From: Terriglobus aquaticus
GTDB lineage: Bacteria; Acidobacteriota; Terriglobia; Terriglobales; Acidobacteriaceae
Assembly (NCBI RefSeq): GCF_025685415.1
Contig: NZ_JAGSYB010000001.1
Location: 1,550,001 to 1,614,000 of the forward strand
Direction of reading: 5' to 3'
Length of the DNA stretch: 64,000 bases
The stretch's first letter is position 1. Every line of letters starts with the position of its first letter. Positions 19,102-27,760 of the stretch are shown piece by piece. A model generated the notes under the pieces. It saw only the letters and a program-made list of their open reading frames with translations, was not told where the DNA came from and did no database searches. The position numbers and the translations under genes are program-made.

Positions 19102-20072
19102 CAGTCCTTCTCCGTTTGCTGGCGCAGCAGGTACAGACCGTACCGCGTCGCGGAAAAGTGGGCGCCTGCCAACAGGATCAGGCCAGAAAGGAAGGCCCAC
19201 ATCATCAGCCCGACCGAGATGTAGAACGGCCCATACACTCTCTGAAAATCCAGCCATGGCAGGGCGGCAATGTAAAGGTGTTTCGCGACCTCCCAGAAAG
19301 CGCCCGTGACAATGGCGGCGGGCAGAACTGCGCGCACGGGAACGCGGCGGTTCGGTAGAACCCAATAGATGAGGAAGAACATGGCCATGCTGCCGGCACC
19401 CGCGAGCACGTTGAGAAAAAATCGTGAAGTGACCTGGTACACCACGTTATCGGTATGGCCGAAGAAGAGGAACCCCAAAACAGCTTGCTGCCCCGCCGAC
19501 AACGCAACGGAGACCATGGCCATGAAGCCGACCGCGAACGCCAGGCCCAGCGACACCGCCTGGTTGTGCAGGTAGTTGCGGTTTTTCGGAGCACGCCAAA
19601 CGTTGTTCAGCGCGACTTCAAGCGGCAGGAATACACCGGTCGAACTGATGACCAGCATGATCAGCGAGAAGGCCTGCGCCCCCTTGCGCGGGTGGGCCAG
19701 CAGGGCCATGTTGCGCATCACGAAGTCTTGGCCAGTGGGCAGAAAGCTATGCATCAACTGCCCGACCACGGTGCTCATGGTGCTCGAGTGGAAGACCTGT
19801 TGCGACAGGGTGAGCAGGAGCACGATGAACGGAAACAGCGACAGGATTACATTCGCAGCGACGGAGAAAGCATAGGTGTGAACATCGGTGCGGGTGAGGT
19901 ATCGCAGCAACTCGAATAGGCTGCCGGCAAGCCCATGCGCCGCAGGTTCGGGCCACAGTTCCCGTTCACCCGGAGCCACAGGCAAGTCGTCGCTCACCTC
20001 GACTGCATTGTTTGCGCGAAGCGTGTCGGCCGGCACGTCGCTGGCATGCGATGGGGGAGTGATAAACGGCAT
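19101..20072 (-). CDS. YihY/BrkB-family inner membrane protein
   Basis: The 323-residue protein has the six-helix YihY (BrkB) layout. AFSVAANVILSLFPFIVLLL is the first conserved helix, ISSTGVFLPLEVALNNVW the mid motif, and GAFWEVAKHLYIAALP with YGPFYISVGLMMWAFLSG the signature end. Function is not settled; early ideas of an RNase BN or a serum-resistance factor were not general. The N-terminal 50 residues are hydrophilic and cytoplasmic. It is coupled to the phosphatase gene by a TGATG overlap. Confidence 0.88.
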   Translation of the reverse strand: MPFITPPSHASDVPADTLRANNAVEVSDDLPVAPGERELWPEPAAHGLAGSLFELLRYLTRTDVHTYAFSVAANVILSLFPFIVLLLTLSQQVFHSSTMSTVVGQLMHSFLPTGQDFVMRNMALLAHPRKGAQAFSLIMLVISSTGVFLPLEVALNNVWRAPKNRNYLHNQAVSLGLAFAVGFMAMVSVALSAGQQAVLGFLFFGHTDNVVYQVTSRFFLNVLAGAGSMAMFFLIYWVLPNRRVPVRAVLPAAIVTGAFWEVAKHLYIAALPWLDFQRVYGPFYISVGLMMWAFLSGLILLAGAHFSATRYGLYLLRQQTEKD

Positions 20073-20096
20073 CTTGGGCGACTCGTATCGATGCTA

Positions 20097-21254
20097 CTAC
20101 CCGGTGGTGTTCGCAACGGCAGACTCGCGCGCACAGAGGAGTCCGACGAGCAACACCGCCGCGCCTGCCAGAGGAACGAACAGGCCCGCTCGCAGAGAGT
20201 GCGCTGCCTGCGACACCTGCCCGATCAGAAAGGGCAGAAGCGCCGATCCCAAGCCGGCCAGCAGGAATGCGGCGTTGCCTGCCTCGCTGCCTGCCAGGGA
20301 CCGCGCCAGCAGTTCTGGGTAGATGGGTCCCACGCCAAACCCGCAGCAGAATGCACCGGCAATCAGCATCCCTGCCGAACCTGCCCAGAGCAGCATGAGC
20401 AAACCGCACACCAGGAGTGCCGCGAAAGCCGCTGCCGTATAGCGGCCCTGCCCAAGCCGGAGCCAGCGGACGGAAAAGACGACGCGGCTCAGTAGCAGGC
20501 CCGCCCACAGCGCCGTTCCTGCCGTCACAATCATGCCGTAGGTTACGCGGTCGCGGAGCGCGTACGTCACCAGCCAAGCACCTACGCCTGCCTCAATGCC
20601 TGTGGTCAAAGGCAGCGCGATCGCGGAGACAGTCTTGATGCTTCGCAACTGTCGCCAGGCTGCCCATTGCCCCTCTAACGGAACATGTTCGTGCCACAAC
20701 GAAAGAGCCGCGGGCGTGCCGCATAGTAGGACTGCGACTGCATAGGCTTGCAAAGTAGCCGCCACACCGAGCTGCGCCGTAGACCGCAGCAGCAGAAACG
20801 GTGCGCATGCAGCTCCGATGGCCCACACCAGGTTCAGCCGGGTGAGTTCCGTTGCGCGCCGGTCTGGAACCTGCCGCGATCGCAAGAGGGTGACGGCAGT
20901 CATCATCAGACCCAAGCCGAAACCGCTCAGCAGAACGGCGCCGGAAATCGCAACTCCGTGCAGCTTCGTCAACACCGAAATCGGTACGGCCACCGCAGCC
21001 GTGGACAGCAGAAGCATGCGGCCCAGGCGTCCTCGCGCGCAGAACGCGCCTGCGGTCGTTCCGATGAAGAACAGCAGGAACAGACCGCCAGATCCCGCGT
21101 CGTGCAGATCGGAGCCACGCACCAGGAACGGCAGCAGCGTGCCCGGCAGCACCAGGCCAACACCGGTGAGCGCGAACAGAAGATACAGCGAAAGGGTTTG
21201 CACGGTCTGTTTCTCTGGCCCGGACTCCGCCGAGTTCGAGTCAAACCGATTCAC
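20097..21254 (-). CDS. MFS transporter, probable sugar permease
   Basis: The 385-residue protein has about twelve hydrophobic helices. The motif between helices 2 and 3 is reduced to GAFCARGRLGRMLLL. Charged loops between the two halves contain SLWHEHVPLEG. The start GTG 21254 overlaps the end of the LacI regulator gene by 14 bases, so the two form an operon. A sugar or oligosaccharide substrate is inferred from the regulator and the nearby TonB receptor and glycoside hydrolases. Confidence 0.8.
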   Translation of the reverse strand: MNRFDSNSAESGPEKQTVQTLSLYLLFALTGVGLVLPGTLLPFLVRGSDLHDAGSGGLFLLFFIGTTAGAFCARGRLGRMLLLSTAAVAVPISVLTKLHGVAISGAVLLSGFGLGLMMTAVTLLRSRQVPDRRATELTRLNLVWAIGAACAPFLLLRSTAQLGVAATLQAYAVAVLLCGTPAALSLWHEHVPLEGQWAAWRQLRSIKTVSAIALPLTTGIEAGVGAWLVTYALRDRVTYGMIVTAGTALWAGLLLSRVVFSVRWLRLGQGRYTAAAFAALLVCGLLMLLWAGSAGMLIAGAFCCGFGVGPIYPELLARSLAGSEAGNAAFLLAGLGSALLPFLIGQVSQAAHSLRAGLFVPLAGAAVLLVGLLCARESAVANTTG

Positions 21255-22320
21255 TCTCGGCCCCCGTCCAACGACCTGTGGACGAGCGCACCACCAGTTC
21301 TGGCGCGACCATAATTTGTCTCGCAGAGGCGCGGGATTCCGGTGGAGCGTTCAAGGTTTCGAGCACCGCCTGCGCGGCCAGCACGCCCATGTGGTGCAAC
21401 GGCTGACGCACCGTAGTGAGGGTGGGCCGATGGATGCTCGCGAGTGCAATGTCGTCGAAGCCCACGACTGACACGTCCTCTGGCACGGACCGGCCCGCAT
21501 CCAGCAGAGCGTGAATCGCACCGATCGCGGACATGTCGTTGAAGGCGACGATTGCCGAGAAATCCCCACCCTGGTGCAGCAGTCTGCCGGTCGCGCGGTA
21601 TCCCGGCTCACTGGTCGGAAGATCTTCTTCCATCTGCGCCACCCGTTCAGGCAAGAACCGCAGACCCACGGACGCTGCAGAAGCTTCGATTGCGCGCCAT
21701 CGGACCTCCGTCTCTGAGCTGAACGACTGCCCCTTGATGACGGCAATACGTCGATGTCCGAGGCCGTGCAGGTGCTCCAGCGCCATCTGCGCCGCTCGGG
21801 CATTGTCGAGCACGATATTGGTCACGTATGGGTGCGGGTCCGGGCAGGAGACGGTGACGGTCGGGATGGGACCGAAGAGTGGCAGCGCGGTATCCACGGC
21901 AATCACCGCATCCACAGCGCGTTCCGCGAACTGGCGCTCCGACCGCTCCAACACTTCCGCCCGATGGTGGTGCGTGATCATCATGATGGCGTAGCCAGCG
22001 GAAGAAAGCGTTTCCTCGATGCCAGCGAGCACGGCTGCCGAGTAGCCCTCCGAAATCTCCGGGATGAGCACACCCACGCTGGTGGACTGACCACTGCGCA
22101 GCGACCGCGCCAACTGGTTGGGCCGGTAGTTGAATTCGCGCGCGGCTTCCAGAATGCGGGTCTGTGTCGCCTTCGGAATGGCCTGCGCGGCGGGCGATCC
22201 GTTCAGGACGCGCGAGATGGAAGCCATGGACAGACCGAGGTGCTCGGACAAGGTTCGCAGCGAAACGGTTCCGGTTCTGCCGCCGGCAGCGGGTGCGGCT
22301 TCCAGGGCTGGCCTGTTCAT
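21241..22320 (-). CDS. LacI-family transcriptional regulator
   Basis: The 359-residue protein has an N-terminal helix-turn-helix (VSLRTLSEHLGLSMASISRV) and hinge helix (NQLARSLRSG), followed by the periplasmic-binding-protein-like effector domain (TSVGVLIPEIS, FDDIALASIHRPTLTTVRQP). The ATG at 22320 is about 20 residues before the helix-turn-helix. It is divergent from the TonB receptor gene, and two palindromes in the shared region are its likely operators. The effector is unknown but presumably a product of the glycan handled by the neighbouring genes. Confidence 0.93.
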   Translation of the reverse strand: MNRPALEAAPAAGGRTGTVSLRTLSEHLGLSMASISRVLNGSPAAQAIPKATQTRILEAAREFNYRPNQLARSLRSGQSTSVGVLIPEISEGYSAAVLAGIEETLSSAGYAIMMITHHHRAEVLERSERQFAERAVDAVIAVDTALPLFGPIPTVTVSCPDPHPYVTNIVLDNARAAQMALEHLHGLGHRRIAVIKGQSFSSETEVRWRAIEASAASVGLRFLPERVAQMEEDLPTSEPGYRATGRLLHQGGDFSAIVAFNDMSAIGAIHALLDAGRSVPEDVSVVGFDDIALASIHRPTLTTVRQPLHHMGVLAAQAVLETLNAPPESRASARQIMVAPELVVRSSTGRWTGAESESV

Positions 22321-22383
22321 GGGTTTTGGCTCGATCCTCACAGTTCGGAATGGGTTTATTAGAGCAGAGATCGGTGGAGTCGC

Positions 22384-22413
22384 TTGACAGCGCCTCAGCA
22401 GAAGAGAGATAGT
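22384..22413 (+). promoter_or_regulatory. Sigma-70-like promoter for the TonB receptor
   Basis: A perfect -35 box TTGACA (22384-22389) and a -10 box GATAGT (22408-22413, four of six matches) are separated by 18 bases. The predicted start near 22420 lies just before the first operator, the usual arrangement for repression. Confidence 0.6.
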
Positions 22414-22425
22414 CGGCGAGGCCCT

Positions 22426-22476
22426 GTGCAAAGGTTTGCGCGGCTCCTCTGCCCTGATTTACGCAAACCTTTGCAC
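22426..22476. promoter_or_regulatory. Pair of LacI-type palindromic operators
   Basis: Sites 22426-22440 (GTGCAAAGGTTTGCG) and 22462-22476 (CGCAAACCTTTGCAC) are exact reverse complements. Each is itself a hyphenated palindrome (GCAAA, two bases, TTTGC), the symmetric form expected for a LacI dimer. Their centres are 35 bases apart. They lie between the promoter and the receptor start at 22497. Confidence 0.75.
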
Positions 22477-22496
22477 TGGCTCTCGGAGGCTATTCC

Positions 22497-25400
22497 ATGT
22501 TCGTCCCCAACAGCTCTTCCAGCAAGAAGGGTTTCCTTTCTTCCGGCCGGGCCATGCTCCTGGCCTCAGCCGCCGTCGTGGCTTTCGCCCCGGCAGCTCA
22601 CGCCCAGTTCCGGGCTTCCATCACCGGCACCATCACCGACCCCAGCGGAGCCGTTGTGCCCGGCGCCCAAGTCACGCTGCACGACAACCAGACCGGAAAA
22701 ACCCTCACTTCCACCTCGAACGAAGCCGGCGTTTACAACTTCAACGCCCTGCCGCCGAACACCTTCACGCTCACGGCCACCATGGCTGGGTTCACGACCA
22801 AGACGATCAACAACCTGACCATCACGCCCGAGCAGGCCAACAACATCAACGTGCAGCTGCTGATCAGTTCCAGCAACACCACCGTTGACGTGAGCGCCGA
22901 CGCCGTGTCGCCGCTGGAAACTGCAACGGCGTCCATCTCCGGCACCATCTCGGCGAATGAGATTCAGCATCTGCCGACCGCCGGGCACGACATCTATCAG
23001 TTGGCGCAACTGGCGCCAGGCGCATTCGGAGACGGCCAGCGCAGCGGCAGTGGAGGTACGAACACCCTTCCCGGCCAGCAGGGTCCCGGTGGATCCAGCA
23101 GCACCCAAGGCATCTTCGCTACAGAGAACGGCGCACAGGTGCTGGGCAATGGTGGCCAGTACGAGACGAACGGCTTTAGCATCGATGGCATCAGCACCAC
23201 GTCCGCGGTATGGGGCGGAACGGCGATCATCACGCCCAACGCCGATTCCGTGGACAACCTGAAGATCACGACCAACGGTTACGACGCTGAGTTCGGTCGC
23301 TTCAGCGGAACCAACCTACAGGTAACCACAAAGAGTGGAACGAACCAGTTCCACGGCAGCGCCTTCTTTCGCGCCGTGCGTCCGGGTCTGAACGCCTTCA
23401 ACCGCTACAACGGGCCGGGCTCGCTAGCGCCTTTCGCGCTTGGACCAGGAGTCGCAAACAACAACGTGAACCGCGCGGCCGCACACGGTCTGGTGCGCGA
23501 CACGGCTCGATACAACGACATCGGCGGCAGCATCGGCGGTCCGATTCTGAAGGACAAGATCTTCGCGTTCTTCGCGTACGAGACCATCCGAAACAACTCC
23601 ACCTCTGTTCAGAACTTCTGGTACCAGACGCCGCAATTCCTGGCTCTGGCGCCGAGCGGTTCCATCGCCAATCGCTACACCACGACCACCGGCACCAACC
23701 TGGTCGGCACGAATACGCAGATCACCTCGACGTGCGCTGCTGCAGGTTTGACCGAAGGCCAAGGCTGCCAGACGGTGAACGGCGGCATCGACATCGGCTC
23801 ACCCCTGCGCACCGCTCGCGGCACGCAGGATCCCACCTACGTGAGCACCTCGCAGCCGGGAATCGGCGGTGGCCTGGACGGTGTTCCCGACCTGGTTCAC
23901 ATCCAGAGCTCGACACCGCAGAGCATCACGCAGGTGCAGTACAACGGTCGCATGGACGCGGACGTTACGCAGAAGGACCACCTCGCGTTCACCATCTACT
24001 GGCAGCCGGCGAGCACGGACAACATCAACGGTCCGGCATATGCGTACAACACATATCACCACACCCAAATCAACGAAGCACTGGCACTCATTTACAACCA
24101 CACCTTCTCGTCGACCCTCTTGAACGAGGCGCGCGTGAATGCCGCCGGCTGGCGCTGGAACGAGCTTGCTGACAACCCGGGTGTGCAGTTCGGACTGACT
24201 CGCACGTCCATCAACACTCCGGGAATCACGAACAGCGGGAGCGATCAGTTTGTGCAGCAGGGTACGGCAGGGCCGAGCCACCTGAACCAGTGGACGTTCG
24301 GGTACAAGGATGTTGCGACGAAGATCATCCGGACGCATTCCATCAAGTTCGGCGGTGACGCAACCCAGTTGCACTACCTGCAGGATGCCCTCGGTGCCGC
24401 GAGGCCCAATTTCCAGTTCTCGAACATCTGGACGTTCCTGAACGATGCTCCGTTCGGCGAGTCCGGGCAGTTCAATCGCTTCACGGGTGTGCCGTTCGAC
24501 AACCGCTTCGACATGCGCCAGTGGATCACCGGCGCGTTCGTGCAGGATGATTGGAAGGCGACGCCAAACCTTACGCTGAACATGGGCGTTCGGTACAACT
24601 ACTTCGACTCGCTGTACTCGAAGCAGAACAACCTGCCGCACGTGGTCTTCGGCTCCGGCGCTTCTACCTTCACCGGCCTGAGCCTGGTACGAGGTGGCAA
24701 CGCATGGGTGCCGCAGAAGTACAACTTCGGTCCACAGTTCGGCTTTGCCTACAACCCGGAAATGTTCAACCACAAGGTTGTCGTACGCGGCGGCTATGGC
24801 CTGAACTACAACCAGCTTGAGATCGCCCTATCGGCCAATCTCTCGAACAATGCCGGCGACTCTGTGACGCCGAACTTCGTCGGAACACCGCAGGCGGCGG
24901 ACGCGCGGATCATCTATTCGCTGCCGCAGGACCTGACACAGATCTTCGGATTCGCACCGAACCCGAATACGGTGACAAACTATGGAGCGAACGGGCTGCC
25001 CACCAGCACCGGTCTGCGGCTGACCACGATTCCGTATCACAACAAAACGCAGCAGGTGCACCACTACTCGCTTGAAGTGCAGGGCGACCTGGGCCACCAG
25101 ATGGTCGCCAGCGTGACCTACCAGGGCAGCGCGGCACGGCACCTGGTGTATCACGAAGACCTGTATACCCGCGGCGCTTTCCTGGGTCAGGCTTTCAATC
25201 CTCAGATCAACTACGTCGAGTCGTTCAGCGACAACGGCCAGTCGAACTACAACGCTCTCATCCTTGACCTGAAGCACAACATGGCGCACAACTTCAGCGT
25301 GGATGCGAGCTACACCTGGGCCAAGAGCATGGACGATAACTCCGGCCCGTACACGATGGACCCGTACAGCTACAACCCCGTGTACCTGCGCGCCCGATCA

Positions 25401-26030
25401 GATTTCAACGTGAACAACGCGTTGAAGATCTTCGGTGTGTACTCGCCCAAACTCTACTACGGCGACAACCGCATCATGAAGGTGCTCGCAAACGGCTTCA
25501 ACATCAGTGGCATTTACAACCTGCACTCCGGCTTCCCGTGGACACCGACAGTGAACTACGGAACTCAGGCTTACTACGTCGGCAGCGGCTACAGCACGCT
25601 GCGGCCGACGCGCTATCTGGGCGGAGCCGGTCACAGCACCAGCAATCGCGCATTCATGAGTACGGGTCTCAGTCCGAACTTTCCAAATGGCGGAGCGGCA
25701 TACTATGCGTCGTACAGCGCAAGCCAGTTGCAGCCTTCCGCGTTCCCGAACTTGCCAACTTTCTTTCCGGTTCCAGGTGTGAGCCGCAATGCTTTGAACG
25801 GACCGCACTACCAGGATCTGGACGCCACACTGACCAAGTCTTTCGGCCTGCCGAATAAGTACCTCGGCGAGCGGACGGGACTTGAGTTCCGCGTGGATGC
25901 TTTCAACGTGCTCAACATCACAAACCTGAGCCCAAACATTGACAGCGTGATCACCGATAGCGGCTTCGGCGTGTCCACTGGCGGCCTTGCAGGACGCCAG
26001 GTACAGTTGCAGGCGCGTATCAGCTTCTAA
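22497..26030 (+). CDS. TonB-dependent receptor, Oar-like, with carboxypeptidase-like N-terminal domain
   Basis: The 1177-residue outer membrane protein has a signal peptide ending near PAAHAQ. A carboxypeptidase-regulatory-like beta domain follows (SITGTITDPSGAVVPGAQVT), then a plug (GISTTSAVWGG, FGRFSGTNLQVTTKSGTNQFHG), then a long beta-barrel ending in the C-terminal aromatic RISF. This family is greatly expanded in Acidobacteriota and usually imports oligosaccharides with TonB energy. The start has GGAGG seven bases upstream. Position downstream of LacI operators and before GH39 and GH144 genes suggests substrate-induced uptake. Confidence 0.93.
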   Translation: MFVPNSSSSKKGFLSSGRAMLLASAAVVAFAPAAHAQFRASITGTITDPSGAVVPGAQVTLHDNQTGKTLTSTSNEAGVYNFNALPPNTFTLTATMAGFTTKTINNLTITPEQANNINVQLLISSSNTTVDVSADAVSPLETATASISGTISANEIQHLPTAGHDIYQLAQLAPGAFGDGQRSGSGGTNTLPGQQGPGGSSSTQGIFATENGAQVLGNGGQYETNGFSIDGISTTSAVWGGTAIITPNADSVDNLKITTNGYDAEFGRFSGTNLQVTTKSGTNQFHGSAFFRAVRPGLNAFNRYNGPGSLAPFALGPGVANNNVNRAAAHGLVRDTARYNDIGGSIGGPILKDKIFAFFAYETIRNNSTSVQNFWYQTPQFLALAPSGSIANRYTTTTGTNLVGTNTQITSTCAAAGLTEGQGCQTVNGGIDIGSPLRTARGTQDPTYVSTSQPGIGGGLDGVPDLVHIQSSTPQSITQVQYNGRMDADVTQKDHLAFTIYWQPASTDNINGPAYAYNTYHHTQINEALALIYNHTFSSTLLNEARVNAAGWRWNELADNPGVQFGLTRTSINTPGITNSGSDQFVQQGTAGPSHLNQWTFGYKDVATKIIRTHSIKFGGDATQLHYLQDALGAARPNFQFSNIWTFLNDAPFGESGQFNRFTGVPFDNRFDMRQWITGAFVQDDWKATPNLTLNMGVRYNYFDSLYSKQNNLPHVVFGSGASTFTGLSLVRGGNAWVPQKYNFGPQFGFAYNPEMFNHKVVVRGGYGLNYNQLEIALSANLSNNAGDSVTPNFVGTPQAADARIIYSLPQDLTQIFGFAPNPNTVTNYGANGLPTSTGLRLTTIPYHNKTQQVHHYSLEVQGDLGHQMVASVTYQGSAARHLVYHEDLYTRGAFLGQAFNPQINYVESFSDNGQSNYNALILDLKHNMAHNFSVDASYTWAKSMDDNSGPYTMDPYSYNPVYLRARSDFNVNNALKIFGVYSPKLYYGDNRIMKVLANGFNISGIYNLHSGFPWTPTVNYGTQAYYVGSGYSTLRPTRYLGGAGHSTSNRAFMSTGLSPNFPNGGAAYYASYSASQLQPSAFPNLPTFFPVPGVSRNALNGPHYQDLDATLTKSFGLPNKYLGERTGLEFRVDAFNVLNITNLSPNIDSVITDSGFGVSTGGLAGRQVQLQARISF

Positions 26031-26053
26031 CGCGCTCTCTGTTCGGTCACGAT

Positions 26054-26087
26054 GGGGAGAGTGTGCGGCCCGGCACTCTCCCCTTTG
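26054..26087 (+). terminator. Intrinsic terminator after the TonB receptor
   Basis: A perfect 10-bp stem (GGGGAGAGTG with CACTCTCCCC) with a 10-base loop is followed by TTTG. It lies 24 bases after the receptor stop and separates it from the GH39 gene, though some read-through to the hydrolases is likely. Confidence 0.75.
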
Positions 26088-26147
26088 CTCGCTACACCAC
26101 AGGGCATGTGACCTTTGCTGCAGCCCTGCACCCTTATCGTTAGGACC

Positions 26148-27749
26148 ATGAAGATGAAAACGCGGTACACCGGAACCACTTTGTTCGCCGCCGCTGCACT
26201 GCTCTGCAGTGGCACGTTCCTGCCTGCACAGCAATCACCTGCGGAAGAGCGCATTACGGTGGATGCGTCTGCGAAGACCACACCCTTTCCCCATTTTTGG
26301 GAACAGACCTTCGGTTCTGGCCGCGCGATCCTCTCGCTGCGCGAGAGTTACCGCCGCGATCTGAAGCAAGTGAAAGACGCCACCAACTTCGATTCCATTC
26401 GCTTCCACGGCATCTTGATGGATGAGGTCGGGCTGTATGATCCCGATCGCATGACGAAGAACCCGGGCCTGGAAGCGCAAAAGGCGAATGACGCTTCCAT
26501 CTACAATTTCAGCTACATCGACCAGATCTACGATGGCCTGCTGGACCGCGGCGTGCGCCCTTACGTGGAGCTGAGCTTCATGCCGCGCAAGCTGGCGGCC
26601 GATCCCAGCATCACTCAGCCGTTCTTCTATCGCCCCTTCGTCTCTCCGCCCAGTGACTACGCGAAGTGGGACGCGATGATCACCGCATTGGGTCAGCACC
26701 TGATCGAGCGGTACGGCCTGGACGAGGTCAGCCACTGGAATTTTGAAGTGTGGAACGAACCTAACCTGGACTTCTGGGGTGGCGATCCAAAGCAGGCGAC
26801 GTACTGGACGTTATATGACCATACCGCCCGCGCTCTGAAAGCGGCCTCTCCGCGGCTTCGTGTGGGTGGTCCGGCCACGGCGCAAGCGGCATGGGTGCCT
26901 GACTTTATCAAGCATGTGCACGACAGTCATGTGCCGGTCGACTTCGTCTCCACACACGTGTATGCGAACGACCTGGCCAAGGACGTCTTCGGAACCAATG
27001 AAGACATCCCGCGCAGCACGATGGTGTATCGTGCCGTGAAGAAAGTGCACGATCAGATCGCAGCGTCATCCATGCCGACCCTGCCGCTCTACTTCAGTGA
27101 ATATGGCGCCAGCTACGCGAACGAATCGAACGTGAGCGACTCGCCCTACATGGGACCGTGGCTGGCGAACACGATCCGTCAATGCGACGGCCTGATCCAG
27201 AACATGGCCTACTGGTCCTTCAGCGACGTCTTCGAAGAACAGGGCGTAGTGCGTACACCCTTCTATGGCGGGTTCGGCATCATCGCCGCGGACAACATCC
27301 CCAAGCCCTCGTTCAACGCGTTCACGCTGCTGCACAAGCTAGGTACGCAGCGGATCGCCCTCAAGTCGGAAAGCGCACTGGCGAGCACAGACGGGAACGG
27401 TGCCGTAACGATTGCGCTCTGGAACTATGCCGTGCCGGGCGGGGAAGGTACCACCTACACGAAGCCGCAAGGGCCCGCGGGGCCGGATCGGAGCTTCGAC
27501 TTTCAGCTAGAACACGTCGCGAAGGATGCGACAGTGCAGGTATGGCGTGTGGACCCGACACACGGCAACTCGCTTGCGGCTTTCGACACGATGGGTCGTC
27601 CTTCGGGTTCACTGACGCGCGAGCAGATTCGCACGCTGCAGCAAGCCGCTGCCCTGCCCGCGCCTGAGTCGATGACGCTGCAGAATGGGCATCTGAAGTT
27701 GACGGTACCGGCGTATGGGCTCGCAGTGATCACGCTGCAGAAGCAGTAG
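26148..27749 (+). CDS. Glycoside hydrolase family 39-like secreted enzyme
   Basis: The 533-residue protein has a signal peptide ([20 protein letters not shown]) and a TIM-barrel of the GH39 type. [15 protein letters not shown] carries the acid/base Glu, and [11 protein letters not shown] the nucleophile Glu. A C-terminal beta domain follows. GH39 includes beta-xylosidases, iduronidases and polysaccharide hydrolases, so the substrate is open. A second ATG at 26154 is better spaced (eight bases) from AGGA than the first. The gene lies 12 bases before the GH144-like gene. Confidence 0.85.
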   Translation: MKMKTRYTGTTLFAAAALLCSGTFLPAQQSPAEERITVDASAKTTPFPHFWEQTFGSGRAILSLRESYRRDLKQVKDATNFDSIRFHGILMDEVGLYDPDRMTKNPGLEAQKANDASIYNFSYIDQIYDGLLDRGVRPYVELSFMPRKLAADPSITQPFFYRPFVSPPSDYAKWDAMITALGQHLIERYGLDEVSHWNFEVWNEPNLDFWGGDPKQATYWTLYDHTARALKAASPRLRVGGPATAQAAWVPDFIKHVHDSHVPVDFVSTHVYANDLAKDVFGTNEDIPRSTMVYRAVKKVHDQIAASSMPTLPLYFSEYGASYANESNVSDSPYMGPWLANTIRQCDGLIQNMAYWSFSDVFEEQGVVRTPFYGGFGIIAADNIPKPSFNAFTLLHKLGTQRIALKSESALASTDGNGAVTIALWNYAVPGGEGTTYTKPQGPAGPDRSFDFQLEHVAKDATVQVWRVDPTHGNSLAAFDTMGRPSGSLTREQIRTLQQAAALPAPESMTLQNGHLKLTVPAYGLAVITLQKQ

Positions 27750-27760
27750 AGGTGGGAGAT

